Positions 41,706-50,819 of a DNA stretch of 64,000 bases are shown piece by piece (the first letter of the stretch is position 1; the number at the start of each line of letters is the position of its first letter). The notes below the pieces were generated by a model, which was not told where the DNA came from, made no database searches, and saw only the letters and a program-made list of their open reading frames with translations. The translations under genes were made by a program, and so were the position numbers. Source of the DNA: Geothermobacter hydrogeniphilus (GTDB lineage Bacteria; Desulfobacterota; Desulfuromonadia; Desulfuromonadales; Geothermobacteraceae); NCBI RefSeq assembly GCF_002898515.1, contig NZ_PPFX01000015.1, forward strand, positions 1 to 64,000, written 5' to 3'.

Positions 41706-41760
41706 GTTGCTGGAAATAGCCTGACTTTATCGGAGCGCCCCCTTGTTTGTTCGCATGCTT

Positions 41761-41781
41761 CCCCCCTGTTTTACAGGGGGG
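41761..41781. terminator. Hairpin between convergent groEL and haem-PBP genes
   Basis: A 9-bp perfect stem, CCCCCCTGT and ACAGGGGGG around TTT, lies 22 bp past the minus-strand stop at 41804. No T-run follows on either strand, so termination is only likely. Confidence 0.5.
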
Positions 41782-41803
41782 ATTGAGGGGGTGATATCTC
41801 ACC

Positions 41804-43492
41804 TCAATAAACCACCCAGGGCGTCAGCGGCACCAGCTTTGCCGGGTCCTTTTCATCCAGCCCGACAATGTAGCAACCCTTGACGGCATAACGCTGTCCG
41901 GCGCCGAAGCTGGCCCTCGGGACGGTCGCAATGGCATAGACTTCATCGTTCATCATGTCGATGACATCGAGGAAGTAGTCCCGGTAGAAATCATCTCCCA
42001 TCATTCGCGTGCTGCCGGTAAGAACCCAGCCGAGAAAATAGGTCTGGGCCTGGATGTGCAGATTCTCTATCGGCAGTTTTTTCAACTTGAGCCATGATTT
42101 GACAAAGCTGAGGCGGCTGTTCAATTGCCCCGGCAACCGATAGGGATAGGTCAGGCGGATCTTGTCGCGCCAGGCTTTCGGCAGTCCGGCGCTGCTGCTG
42201 TCAAGCATCCTCCAGGAGAGCAACAGGGATTGCAGAGCGCTATGTTGCGGGGCCAGGGTGAAGAGTTCCTTCATCGCGTTCCGCTGCAGCCAGAGAACCA
42301 GCGACGCCTGTTGTCCTGACGAGAGGATTCTTTGCCAGAACGCCAGGCGTGCCTGAGTGCCGGTCGGCAACTGCAGGGTTCGGATCGGCTGTTGTCCCAA
42401 GGTCGTCCACTGGCGGATGAATGCTTCAGTCAGGGTTCGGCTGCGTGCATCGTTGTCGTACACCAGCAACGGGGGAACTGTTTCCGTTCTGTTGTTGGCC
42501 AGATAGCGGGCCGCAGTTTCTGCTTCTTCAACCAGACCCCGGGAAAAATAGAGAGTGTACCAGTTGTCGGGGTTCAGCCCGGGGTGGTCGGTCACCGGGA
42601 AGATGCACGGAATTTTATTTTTGTTGCAGAAGTTGTCAATCGGGGTCCAGTCCCGGGTTGAGATTCCTCCCAGCAGGGCAAAGACCGGTTTGCGGGCCGC
42701 GTAATCCGTAAGTTGTTTTTCCCAGGTTGAGGGCGGGCCATGCAGTTCCCAGATGCTGAGATCAAAGCGTCGGTAGGGGGCGAAGCGGTCCTGACGATAG
42801 AAAGGGCCGTGGCGGGCACGTTTTTCGTCATGTCGGGAGCGGGCGTTGTGGTCCCGGATGTAGGCCTGTAGAACGCCGAGCATGGAGCGACGATCTTTTG
42901 CAGGGACTTCGTCAGTGATGACGGTGGCGAAAAAGAGCGTCTGTTTGTCGACTCCTGGAGAGAAGTCGGTCGAAAGATGCTTCAGATAATAAACCAGGAT
43001 ATCCATGTCCGGTGGGGCGAGCAGGTAGCGCGGCATTGCCGCGCCCAGCTCGCGGCCGCTCGGTGTTCTCCCGGTCCAGATGGCATCGGCCAGGCTTTCG
43101 TCGGTGTAGGTTGGACGGATATCCTCGCTTTGAAAGGGCTTGGCCAGCAGGTGCCGCGGCGGGTTGGTTTCAATTTCTGCCCCCCGATGCAGAGTGCGGA
43201 ACAGTTTGCGACCGTTGGTCGGCAGGGAAATGATTGTCCCTTCCGCCGTCCCGAGGCCGCTGCGCAGGTGGCAGTTCCGGCAGGTGAACATGCGCCCGTC
43301 GACCGGGATGTCGCCCTGCACCAGGGCCTGCATCGGTTTGCCGGAAGGGAGAATTCCTTCGCGGTACATGCGCTCTCCGGCCTTGAGGGCCTGATCCGGC
43401 GTCAGTCCGCCGACAAGGTTTTCCGTCTGCCCGGTTGTCGCGGGTCCGAGCAGTAACAAAACCGACAGCAGGAAGCTATAGAACAATCGCAT
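41804..43492 (-). CDS. Periplasmic cytochrome c / type-1 substrate-binding-protein fusion
   Basis: This 562-residue exported protein has a signal peptide (MRLFYSFLLSVLLLLGPATTGQT), a class I cytochrome c domain (about residues 30-170) with one haem motif CRNCH and a probable Met ligand in GAAMPRYL, and a C-terminal domain (about 180-560) resembling type-1 periplasmic binding proteins of amino-acid ABC transporters (VFALLGGIS, LLVYDNDARSRTLTEAF). It contains no ABC transporter parts, so the binding domain probably senses or binds a small ligand while the haem carries electrons. It starts 2 bp after the SCO gene's stop and is cotranscribed with it. Confidence 0.75.
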   Translation of the reverse strand: MRLFYSFLLSVLLLLGPATTGQTENLVGGLTPDQALKAGERMYREGILPSGKPMQALVQGDIPVDGRMFTCRNCHLRSGLGTAEGTIISLPTNGRKLFRTLHRGAEIETNPPRHLLAKPFQSEDIRPTYTDESLADAIWTGRTPSGRELGAAMPRYLLAPPDMDILVYYLKHLSTDFSPGVDKQTLFFATVITDEVPAKDRRSMLGVLQAYIRDHNARSRHDEKRARHGPFYRQDRFAPYRRFDLSIWELHGPPSTWEKQLTDYAARKPVFALLGGISTRDWTPIDNFCNKNKIPCIFPVTDHPGLNPDNWYTLYFSRGLVEEAETAARYLANNRTETVPPLLVYDNDARSRTLTEAFIRQWTTLGQQPIRTLQLPTGTQARLAFWQRILSSGQQASLVLWLQRNAMKELFTLAPQHSALQSLLLSWRMLDSSSAGLPKAWRDKIRLTYPYRLPGQLNSRLSFVKSWLKLKKLPIENLHIQAQTYFLGWVLTGSTRMMGDDFYRDYFLDVIDMMNDEVYAIATVPRASFGAGQRYAVKGCYIVGLDEKDPAKLVPLTPWVVY

Positions 43493-43494
43493 AC

Positions 43495-44088
43495 CTATTT
43501 TGCTTTCCCGGGGTAGAGCTGCCGATATTCCCTGAGGAGATCACGGGTACTGGTCAGGCCGTAGATGCGCAGCCATTGATCCTTGCCCGGCACCTTGATC
43601 AGGGTCAGGGGATAGTGAGACATCTTATCTGAGACATAGGCGTCAAAGGCGTGCATGACCTGGTCGATGTCGGTCCGTGTCCCGGTCAGGTAGTCCCAGC
43701 CGGGCCGGGCACGGTAGCGGGTGAGGTAGGCTTTCATGATTTCCGGCCGATCATGCTCGGGGTCGATGGAAACCGAGACAAACTGGACTCCGGAGGCTTC
43801 ATCCCCAAGCTTTTTCTGCAGGTTGGAAAATCCGGCGGAGAGGACCGGGCAGATCGTGGTGCAGGTGGCATAAATGAAATCGAGCAGGACCGGCTTGCCG
43901 CTATTGAGGAGTTGTCTCAGCGGGACCGGCTGCCGGTCCTGGTTGACCAGGGTGACGTCGGGCGCCAGATAGGTTTCGAGGCTGCGTTCATATTTGGCCG
44001 AGGCCGAAGTTCCGCTGACGAAGGTGAGCAGTAGGACGAGAAAAAAGAAGCCGGGCGGAGACGGGTGTCGGAGAGACATGGCATTCAT
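43495..44088 (-). CDS. SCO1/SenC-family copper chaperone
   Basis: This 197-residue membrane-anchored or exported thioredoxin-fold protein keeps the copper ligands of the family: CxxxC in YATCTTICPVL and the distal His in MSHYPLTL, plus the SIDPEHDRPEIMKAYL stretch. Family members deliver copper to oxidase Cu(A) sites or maintain their thiols. The N-terminal hydrophobic stretch FFFLVLLLTFVSGTSASA is a signal or anchor. The start is uncertain (44088 or 44079; SD weak). It is divergent from the multicopper-oxidase cluster, which suggests that it supplies copper to those proteins. Confidence 0.85.
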   Translation of the reverse strand: MNAMSLRHPSPPGFFFLVLLLTFVSGTSASAKYERSLETYLAPDVTLVNQDRQPVPLRQLLNSGKPVLLDFIYATCTTICPVLSAGFSNLQKKLGDEASGVQFVSVSIDPEHDRPEIMKAYLTRYRARPGWDYLTGTRTDIDQVMHAFDAYVSDKMSHYPLTLIKVPGKDQWLRIYGLTSTRDLLREYRQLYPGKAK

Positions 44089-44665
44089 CCAGTTCAAGGA
44101 ATTAAGTCGTGTTTCTGCGGCATCTGCCCGGTTCGCGGGCATGAACCGATGGATTCGAGTCTGAAACATACTAGCAGTTTCCCCGAGGATTGTCGGACGA
44201 ATCGAACGATGATCGGGGCGGTCGGGTAGGAAAATCCTACCTTAAAAACGGGGATTTCTCCCCATAGACTTTTCTTGAAGATACGTTTTACTCTCCTCTG
44301 ACCATTCGTTTTATCTGGTCCTCTCTTTGCGCATGTTAGCAAAAAATAACAGGAAAAAAACTTGACCTTTTTGGTTTTCAATTTAGAGTTTTTCTACCCC
44401 AAGTGGGCATTTGCACAGTTTCGAACCGGGGTGAAGCACTTCCGGAACTGTCGATTGGCTCTCATGAGACAGGGTTATCCTCTCAAGCATGAACTGATCT
44501 TTTCAGCTATGGCAGGACCAGCGGGCGACAGGTTTTCGATATCTCCCTCAACGCGGATTTTGTCGCGATTTTTTTGGTTTCAAGCTCTCAATATCGAGCC
44601 ATCCCGGAACAAACAACAGCTTGATGGCCAAACAGCTTAACGCGTCTCAGGCAAGGAGGCAGCAT
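44089..44665 (+). promoter_or_regulatory. Divergent intergenic region of the copper-oxidase locus
   Basis: This long gene-free stretch separates the SCO/haem pair from the giant protein. It contains a 7-bp dyad GGTAGGAAAATCCTACC (44225-44241), then GGGGATTTCTCCCC (44250-44263), both operator-like. A possible promoter is TTGACC near 44363, 16 bp, TAGAGT near 44385, facing the giant gene. It is AT-richer than its surroundings. No riboswitch fold was recognised. Confidence 0.4.
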
Positions 44666-47600
44666 ATGTGGACATTGGGGATGCAGCAATTTTTCAGACG
44701 TGCAGTGAGTACGAGAACTCTGGTCATCACGGCCGCACTTCTTGGCCTGGCGGCACTTCAGGCGGGGGCCTTCACCCTCAACGTGGTTGACGGCAACGGA
44801 ACCCCCATCACCACCCCGTTCCGCTACCTGGTCGAAGTGGACAATACCTTCGATACAGATCCGACGGTGGATAAGGTTACGCCCACAGCGAATCAGGCCT
44901 CCTTTGCCATCCACAACAGCTATGCGCCGCTGGCCATGCTGCAGAATACCGATCCGGCCCAGCCGGCCCAGGGGATGGCAACCGGTCCGGTTGCCATCGA
45001 TGTGGATCCGGCCAAACGCTACTATGTTTCGGTCATGCCGAACTCGGGATATGCTCTGAGCGGCACCCAGGTGCCGGCGAATGCCGGCAGCGTGACGGTG
45101 GTGGTCAACCAGATGCCTCTGCCGACCGCCCAGATTTCGGTCTTCGTGTTTCGTGACCACTGGCCGATCAACAATGCTCCGGACAACCTCCAGCAGGAAC
45201 CCGGTATCGGCGGAGCTTCGGTGGTGATCAGCGATGCCTGGGGCGGTCCCCTGTGGACGGATGCCTTCGGTAATCCGCTCGGCACCACCTACCAGTTCGA
45301 TGCCGTGACCGGCGCACCGACGCTCGATACCGCCGGCAACCCGATCGTGGTCGCCTATGGCACCGGCACGGTTACGACCCTGACCGAGGCCGACTACTGC
45401 AAGGCCCAGGGGTTTGCCGTCGACTCCACCCCGGTGCCCGAACGACAGAGCATCTGCGATACCAACACACCAGTTACGGCTGATCCGAGTCTCAACCCGT
45501 GGAACCTTATGCCCGGCGAAGCGCTGATCAAGTACCTGCGTCCCGGCAAGTACGGGGTTATCGTCTACCCGCCGCATGACGGCAAGGCGTACATCCTGAC
45601 TTCGACCATCGAGGGGACGCCGACGGTTGACGCCTGGGTGATGGCCGATGAACCGCGTTTCTTCATCGAGCAGTTCGGTGCCGCCTCTCCCTGGCACATG
45701 TTTTATGGTTTTGTCGTTCCGGCGGAGCTGCCGTGGAATATCACTGATACCAATGATCCGCATTATGTCGATCGCACGACCGCAACCGGTGTTATTCGCG
45801 GGCAGAACCGTTTCAATCACTACGCCGCTCCGCCGAACAACATGACATTTGACATCGGTCCGCCGGTTGCCGACTGCTGGGTCGGTATTAACGACGGTAT
45901 CACCGGACAGGGTCTCTACGCGGCGCCCTGCGACGCAACCAGCAACTTTGCTATCAACAATGTTCCCGACAACAGCTACCAGCTGGTGACCTGGGACAAG
46001 CCGCTCGACGCCCTGTTCGGTTTTCATCCGGTGCAGGTTCCCGACCCGGTCAACGGATCACGTGACATCAACCGCACCTGGATGTCGAACCGCTGGTTCG
46101 GCACCCTGGTCGGCAACGTCTTCAAGGATGATGGTGGAAGCAACCCGGCCAAGGCGCACAACGGTTTCCGCGATCCCGGCGAAGTCGGCATCATGAGCCA
46201 GGCGGTCAACATCCGTTTCCGTGACGGCACCATTTACCAGGCGACAGTGACCGATCCGGAGGGGGATTATTCCCTCCCCGAGGTTTTCCCGTTCTTCAAG
46301 TGGCTGGTCACCGAGATTGATTTCCTGCGCTACAAGGCGACCGGCATGACCACGGCCGTTGACAAAGGCGGGACGATTCCGGCTGCCAGCGGGTGGACGA
46401 TCCCATCCTTTGACCAGTTGGCGCCGCAGAGCCAGGCGACCGTCAATTCCAACACCGGCAACAACCTTTCCCGTACCGAGACCGGTCCGGTGCTGCTCCA
46501 GGCGATGCAGCTCTACCTCAACCAGACCAACGTCATCGACTGGGGCAAGGATCTCTACGGACCGGGCCCGGATGGCCAGTATGGTACTCCTGACGATGAG
46601 AACGGCGGCATTGCCGGCATCGTCCATTACGCCGTAACCCGTGCCGAGGATGACCCCCGTATCGCTGTTGCCGAAATCTGGGAACCGGGAATTCCGGATG
46701 TCCAGGTTGCTCTCTATGACGACAGTAACGGCGACCAGGTTATCGATTGTTTCGACGCCGCGGGCGCCATTGACCCGACCTGCGCGCTGGGCGGCGGCCA
46801 ACCCCGGCCGGCTGATGTCGACAACTACCCCTTCAACTGGAACCCCATGGTCGCTCCGGGACCGACTTACACCAGGGGGCCGGAGGATGTGGACCGCAAC
46901 AACAACGGCACCTTCGATTTCGGTGACGCCGTTCAGATCGTCTATACCGACAGCTGGAACGACAACAAGCCGACCGGCTGCATCCACCAGAGCCTGCCGG
47001 TGGTGCATGGATCGACGGTTGCCGAATGCTATGACGGCTATGGGACCTGGAACCAGGTGCGTCCCGGCGTTTTCGACGGCGGTTACGCCTTCTTCGACCA
47101 TTATGAACGCAGCCTGGGGGCCGGTTTCGGCACGGATACTCCCATTCCTCTCACCTCGGGTACCTATATTGTCGAGGCAGCCACCCCGCCCGGCTATGAG
47201 TTGCTCAAGGAAGAAAACAAGAATGTTGATTTCGGCGAGCAGTACATTCCCAGTATCAAGATTCTTCCCCCGGTCTGCGTCGGTGACCCGCACACGGTTC
47301 CGACTTATCTGACATTCAACTCAGATGGAACGACGGCTCTCCCAGGAGTTGACTCGGCCGACCTGATTGCCGCTCCTTATGCCGGCACGACACGGCCGCT
47401 CTGTGATCGCAAACAGGTGGCGGTTGTCTCTTCGGTGAACGCCGCGGCCAACTTCTTCCTTTTGACCGAGGTGCCCAAGGCGGCCCGCGGCGTCGGCTTC
47501 ATCAACAACGATGTGGCACCTGAATTCAATGCCGCCAGTCCCGCCTTCGGTGAGAAAATGTCGCCATCCTGGCTGCCGGTCTCGTTGCGGGACTGGGCCG

Positions 47601-50600
47601 GGCATGAAGTGGCTCATACCTACAGTGATGAATTCGGCACCTATGAGTTCCTCGCGCCGGGAACCTATTCCGTTGACCAGGCATCGCCCTCAGGGGTGAC
47701 CCTGTCGATGCTCAACATCATCCTCAATGACCCCCTGATGCAGGATCCGGCCAACCCGACCGGACCGCGCATCAGTGACCCGCACTTCGATCCGAACTAC
47801 GCGATTACCCCCTGGGTGTTCCAGTTTGAACCGGGGCGCACCAGCTACATCGACTCGCCGATCGTCCCAACCGCGGCCTTTGTCGGCTATCCGAGCACCT
47901 CGCTCGATGTCAATCCGGCCGATGGTGTTCCGGTGATCGATGCGGTGTCCAGCAACAATGGGCCGGGAGCGCTGGCCTGTGCGATCGGCGATACCCTGAC
48001 CATCACCTCTGCCGGTCCGACGCAGGTACCCAATCCTGATTATGATCCGGCCGTCTCCGGCAGCTCGGCGGTCATCACCCGTGATTTCGGTTTCGGAGCA
48101 ACCCAGGGCGGCGTAACCCTCAATGGGGTAGCGCTGACCGTTACCAGCTGGAGCGATTCGACAATCACGGCAACGATCCCGAGCGATCTTACGCCGGGCG
48201 GGCCTCTTTACGTGACCCGTGGTGATAACGGCAACAAGAACCGGCTGGCCGTATCGGTTGTTTTCGGCGGCTGCACCGCCGGCAAAGACATCTTCGTCAC
48301 CGAAACCGGCAGTGCTACTCCTGACGGCAGTTCGGCCAATCCCTTCGGCTCCATCCAGGCGGCCATTGATGATGCCAATACCGTTGCCGGCGATCGGATC
48401 CTGGTTGCGGCCGGCACCTACAACGAGAACGTGATTCTTTACAAAGAGGTGACTCTTCAGGGCTCGGGTCGGGGGACCATCATCAATGGCCGGCCCTCCT
48501 CGCAGGCGATTATTCAGAACTGGCGGGACAAACTGACCGGCCTCGGCGGAAACGTCAATGCCGCCAACGAGGTACCGGTTATCCTGGTGATGGGCAATGC
48601 CACCGGTAACGCTTTTGTCGCCGGCGGTGATCATGCCAAGGTGGATGGTTTCTACCTGACAGGGTCGACGGTCGGTGGCGGCCTTTACATTATCGACGGC
48701 GGTTCCCAGGTTGAAATCAGCAACAATGAGATCACCGGCAACCAGGGCCAGTACGGCGGAGGTATTACCGTCGGCGTCCCGCAGCAGGTCAAGAACAACC
48801 CGGACGTCTTTATCCATGACAACCTGGTGTTGAAGAATTCCGGTGTCAATGGCGGCGGCGGTATCAGTCTCTACTCCGGTTCCACCAACTACCTTGTCGC
48901 CAACAACCTGGTCGAGGGCAACTTCAGTCGCTGGTTCGGCGCCGGTATCAGCCACATCGGTACCAGTGGTGGCGGCAGGATCCAGGACAATATCATCGCC
49001 CTCAACGAGGTCTTCTACTTCGCTCCCGGCGGTGGTGACGGTGGCGGCATCTTTGTCGGCAACGAGACCGGCGGCACCGGCAGCGGGTCGGTGGTTATCA
49101 ATGCCAACCTGATCCAGAGCAACATGTCAGGGGCCGGTTACGGTGGCGGAATCCGCATTTCCGGGCTCAATACAGCGGCGGATCTCGGTGCTACCGCCAA
49201 GATTTACAACAACATGATCGTCAACAATGTTGCCGCCATGGGCGGCGGCGGGATTTCGCTGCAGGATGCGATCAACGTTGATATCAGTAACAACACCATC
49301 GCCAACAATGACAGCACGGCAACCGCTCTGGCAGCCTTCCCCACCGGCAACCTGGATCCCTCCACGCCGATGCCGGCGGGGATTCAGGCCAATGTTCACA
49401 GTGGCGCCCTGGCGACTGCTGCCGGAACGGCGATTCCCAACCCGACACTGGTCAACAATATCATCTATCAGAACCGGGCCTATCACCACCAGGGGATCAA
49501 TGTCGGCGGCGCAGCCATCACCCTGGATGGCGTCTGGGACCTCGGCATCACCGGCGAGGCGGTTCCGGGAACCAGCGCCCTCAACCCGACCCGTTCGCTG
49601 TTGACCAGTTCCACCGGTTTCAACGGTGAAGACTATAGCGCCGGTGGCAATATCATCGGCGACCCGCAGTTCGTACTCTCCTACCAGAACACCCTGCAGA
49701 GCGCGGCAACCCTCGATGAGGGCGGCAACAATATTTCAGTAAGGTTTGCCGAGCTGAATATCGGGCTGGGTGATTATCACATCACGCTGACTTCTCCTGC
49801 CGTTGATGCGGGGCAGACGGTAACGCCGACTGAGTTGTCTTTTGATTATGACGGCGATGTCAGACCGACCGGTCCGGCCGAGGATCTCGGAGCGGATGAG
49901 AACTCCAGCTTCAGGGTTGTTTCACCGAATGGTGGGGAAGTGTTGGCCGCGGGAAGTGTTGTCACCGTGAGTTGGACCCCTCTGGCTACCGCGGCGAGCT
50001 ACCTGCTGCGTTACTCGACCGACGGTGGCACGACCTGGGTCTGGCTGCAGAATAACGTCGTCGGGACCAGCTACAACTGGACGATTCCCAACGTGGCGAC
50101 CAGTCAGGCGCTGTTTCGGGTGAACGCGAAAGACGGGACCGGAGCGTTTATCGGTAATGACTTCTCCGATGCCACCTTCACGATCAGGCAGGCGCCGCTG
50201 GTGGTCTATCCCAACGGTGGCGAGACCCTGACAGCCGGCAGCCAGGTGACATTGAGCTGGCAGGCGGTGGATGCTGCCGTGGACTACCTGGTGCGCTATT
50301 CCACCGACAACGGAGTTACCTGGACTTTCCTCCAAAATGTAACAGGCACCAGTTTCAATTGGGTGGTTCCCAATGTGGCGACCAGCCAGGCCTTGATACG
50401 TGTCAACGCCCGGGATGTTGCAGGGAATTTCATCGGCAATGACTTCTCCGATGCCACCTTCACGATCAGGCAGGCGCCGCTGGTGGTCTATCCCAACGGT
50501 GGCGAGACTCTGATCGCCGGCAGCCAGGTGACATTGAGCTGGCAGGCGGTGGATGCCGCGGCGAGTTACCTGCTGCGCTATTCGACCGACGGCGGCACGA

Positions 50601-50758
50601 CCTGGCTCTGGGTGCAGGATAACGTCGTCGGGACCAGCTACAACTGGACGGTTCCCAGCGTGACGACCAGCCAGGCGCTGTTCCGGGTGAACGCGAAAGA
50701 CGGGACCGGAGCATTCATCGGCAATGACTTCTCCGATGCCACCTTCACGATTCAATAA
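44666..50758 (+). CDS. Giant secreted surface protein: SdrD-B-like, IPT/TIG, beta-helix, Ig-like repeats
   Basis: This 2030-residue exported protein starts with a signal peptide (MWTLGMQQFFRRAVSTRTLV, then a hydrophobic core ending LQAGA). In order there is an N-terminal region of unknown fold; SdrD-B-like segments (about 480-555, 650-860, 965-1025), recognisable by GNVFKDDGG, IPDVQVALYDDSNGDQ and GTYSVDQA patterns; an IPT/TIG domain (about 1090-1200); a right-handed parallel beta-helix (about 1205-1710) beginning VTETGSATPDGSSANPFGSI with many NN and GGG turns; and three Ig-like repeats (about 1750-2030). I chose the ATG at 44666 for its perfect SD (AAGGAGG); earlier starts lack one. There is no membrane anchor or sorting signal, so it is probably secreted and surface-associated. 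It heads a transcript with three cupredoxin genes. Confidence 0.8.
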   Translation: MWTLGMQQFFRRAVSTRTLVITAALLGLAALQAGAFTLNVVDGNGTPITTPFRYLVEVDNTFDTDPTVDKVTPTANQASFAIHNSYAPLAMLQNTDPAQPAQGMATGPVAIDVDPAKRYYVSVMPNSGYALSGTQVPANAGSVTVVVNQMPLPTAQISVFVFRDHWPINNAPDNLQQEPGIGGASVVISDAWGGPLWTDAFGNPLGTTYQFDAVTGAPTLDTAGNPIVVAYGTGTVTTLTEADYCKAQGFAVDSTPVPERQSICDTNTPVTADPSLNPWNLMPGEALIKYLRPGKYGVIVYPPHDGKAYILTSTIEGTPTVDAWVMADEPRFFIEQFGAASPWHMFYGFVVPAELPWNITDTNDPHYVDRTTATGVIRGQNRFNHYAAPPNNMTFDIGPPVADCWVGINDGITGQGLYAAPCDATSNFAINNVPDNSYQLVTWDKPLDALFGFHPVQVPDPVNGSRDINRTWMSNRWFGTLVGNVFKDDGGSNPAKAHNGFRDPGEVGIMSQAVNIRFRDGTIYQATVTDPEGDYSLPEVFPFFKWLVTEIDFLRYKATGMTTAVDKGGTIPAASGWTIPSFDQLAPQSQATVNSNTGNNLSRTETGPVLLQAMQLYLNQTNVIDWGKDLYGPGPDGQYGTPDDENGGIAGIVHYAVTRAEDDPRIAVAEIWEPGIPDVQVALYDDSNGDQVIDCFDAAGAIDPTCALGGGQPRPADVDNYPFNWNPMVAPGPTYTRGPEDVDRNNNGTFDFGDAVQIVYTDSWNDNKPTGCIHQSLPVVHGSTVAECYDGYGTWNQVRPGVFDGGYAFFDHYERSLGAGFGTDTPIPLTSGTYIVEAATPPGYELLKEENKNVDFGEQYIPSIKILPPVCVGDPHTVPTYLTFNSDGTTALPGVDSADLIAAPYAGTTRPLCDRKQVAVVSSVNAAANFFLLTEVPKAARGVGFINNDVAPEFNAASPAFGEKMSPSWLPVSLRDWAGHEVAHTYSDEFGTYEFLAPGTYSVDQASPSGVTLSMLNIILNDPLMQDPANPTGPRISDPHFDPNYAITPWVFQFEPGRTSYIDSPIVPTAAFVGYPSTSLDVNPADGVPVIDAVSSNNGPGALACAIGDTLTITSAGPTQVPNPDYDPAVSGSSAVITRDFGFGATQGGVTLNGVALTVTSWSDSTITATIPSDLTPGGPLYVTRGDNGNKNRLAVSVVFGGCTAGKDIFVTETGSATPDGSSANPFGSIQAAIDDANTVAGDRILVAAGTYNENVILYKEVTLQGSGRGTIINGRPSSQAIIQNWRDKLTGLGGNVNAANEVPVILVMGNATGNAFVAGGDHAKVDGFYLTGSTVGGGLYIIDGGSQVEISNNEITGNQGQYGGGITVGVPQQVKNNPDVFIHDNLVLKNSGVNGGGGISLYSGSTNYLVANNLVEGNFSRWFGAGISHIGTSGGGRIQDNIIALNEVFYFAPGGGDGGGIFVGNETGGTGSGSVVINANLIQSNMSGAGYGGGIRISGLNTAADLGATAKIYNNMIVNNVAAMGGGGISLQDAINVDISNNTIANNDSTATALAAFPTGNLDPSTPMPAGIQANVHSGALATAAGTAIPNPTLVNNIIYQNRAYHHQGINVGGAAITLDGVWDLGITGEAVPGTSALNPTRSLLTSSTGFNGEDYSAGGNIIGDPQFVLSYQNTLQSAATLDEGGNNISVRFAELNIGLGDYHITLTSPAVDAGQTVTPTELSFDYDGDVRPTGPAEDLGADENSSFRVVSPNGGEVLAAGSVVTVSWTPLATAASYLLRYSTDGGTTWVWLQNNVVGTSYNWTIPNVATSQALFRVNAKDGTGAFIGNDFSDATFTIRQAPLVVYPNGGETLTAGSQVTLSWQAVDAAVDYLVRYSTDNGVTWTFLQNVTGTSFNWVVPNVATSQALIRVNARDVAGNFIGNDFSDATFTIRQAPLVVYPNGGETLIAGSQVTLSWQAVDAAASYLLRYSTDGGTTWLWVQDNVVGTSYNWTVPSVTTSQALFRVNAKDGTGAFIGNDFSDATFTIQ
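49912..50755 (+). repeat. Three tandem Ig-like repeats in the giant protein
   Basis: The repeats start near 49915, 50196 and 50478, about 93 codons each, with PNGGE, YLLRYSTDGGTTW and NDFSDATFTI landmarks. DNA from about 50157 to 50270 is almost identical to DNA from about 50439 to 50552. The third repeat resembles the second in its first half and the first in its second half, a mosaic that suggests gene conversion. The same repeat family ends the third oxidase-like protein. Confidence 0.85.
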
Positions 50759-50774
50759 CCCTGACTAAGGCAGA

Positions 50775-50801
50775 GCCCTGCCGGGGATAACCCGGCAGGG
50801 C
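50775..50801 (+). terminator. Hairpin between the giant gene and the first cupredoxin gene
   Basis: GCCCTGCCGGG (50775-50785) pairs with CCCGGCAGGGC (50791-50801). No T-run follows, so it is more likely a processing or stability element that tunes relative expression than a full terminator. The SD of the next gene lies 5 bp after it. Confidence 0.6.
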
Positions 50802-50819
50802 AATTGAAAGGAGTTCCAG

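Noticed and set aside
44264-44665. Cyclic di-GMP or copper riboswitch in the long leader
   Set aside because: No GEMM-type conserved core or extended pairing could be recognised by eye.
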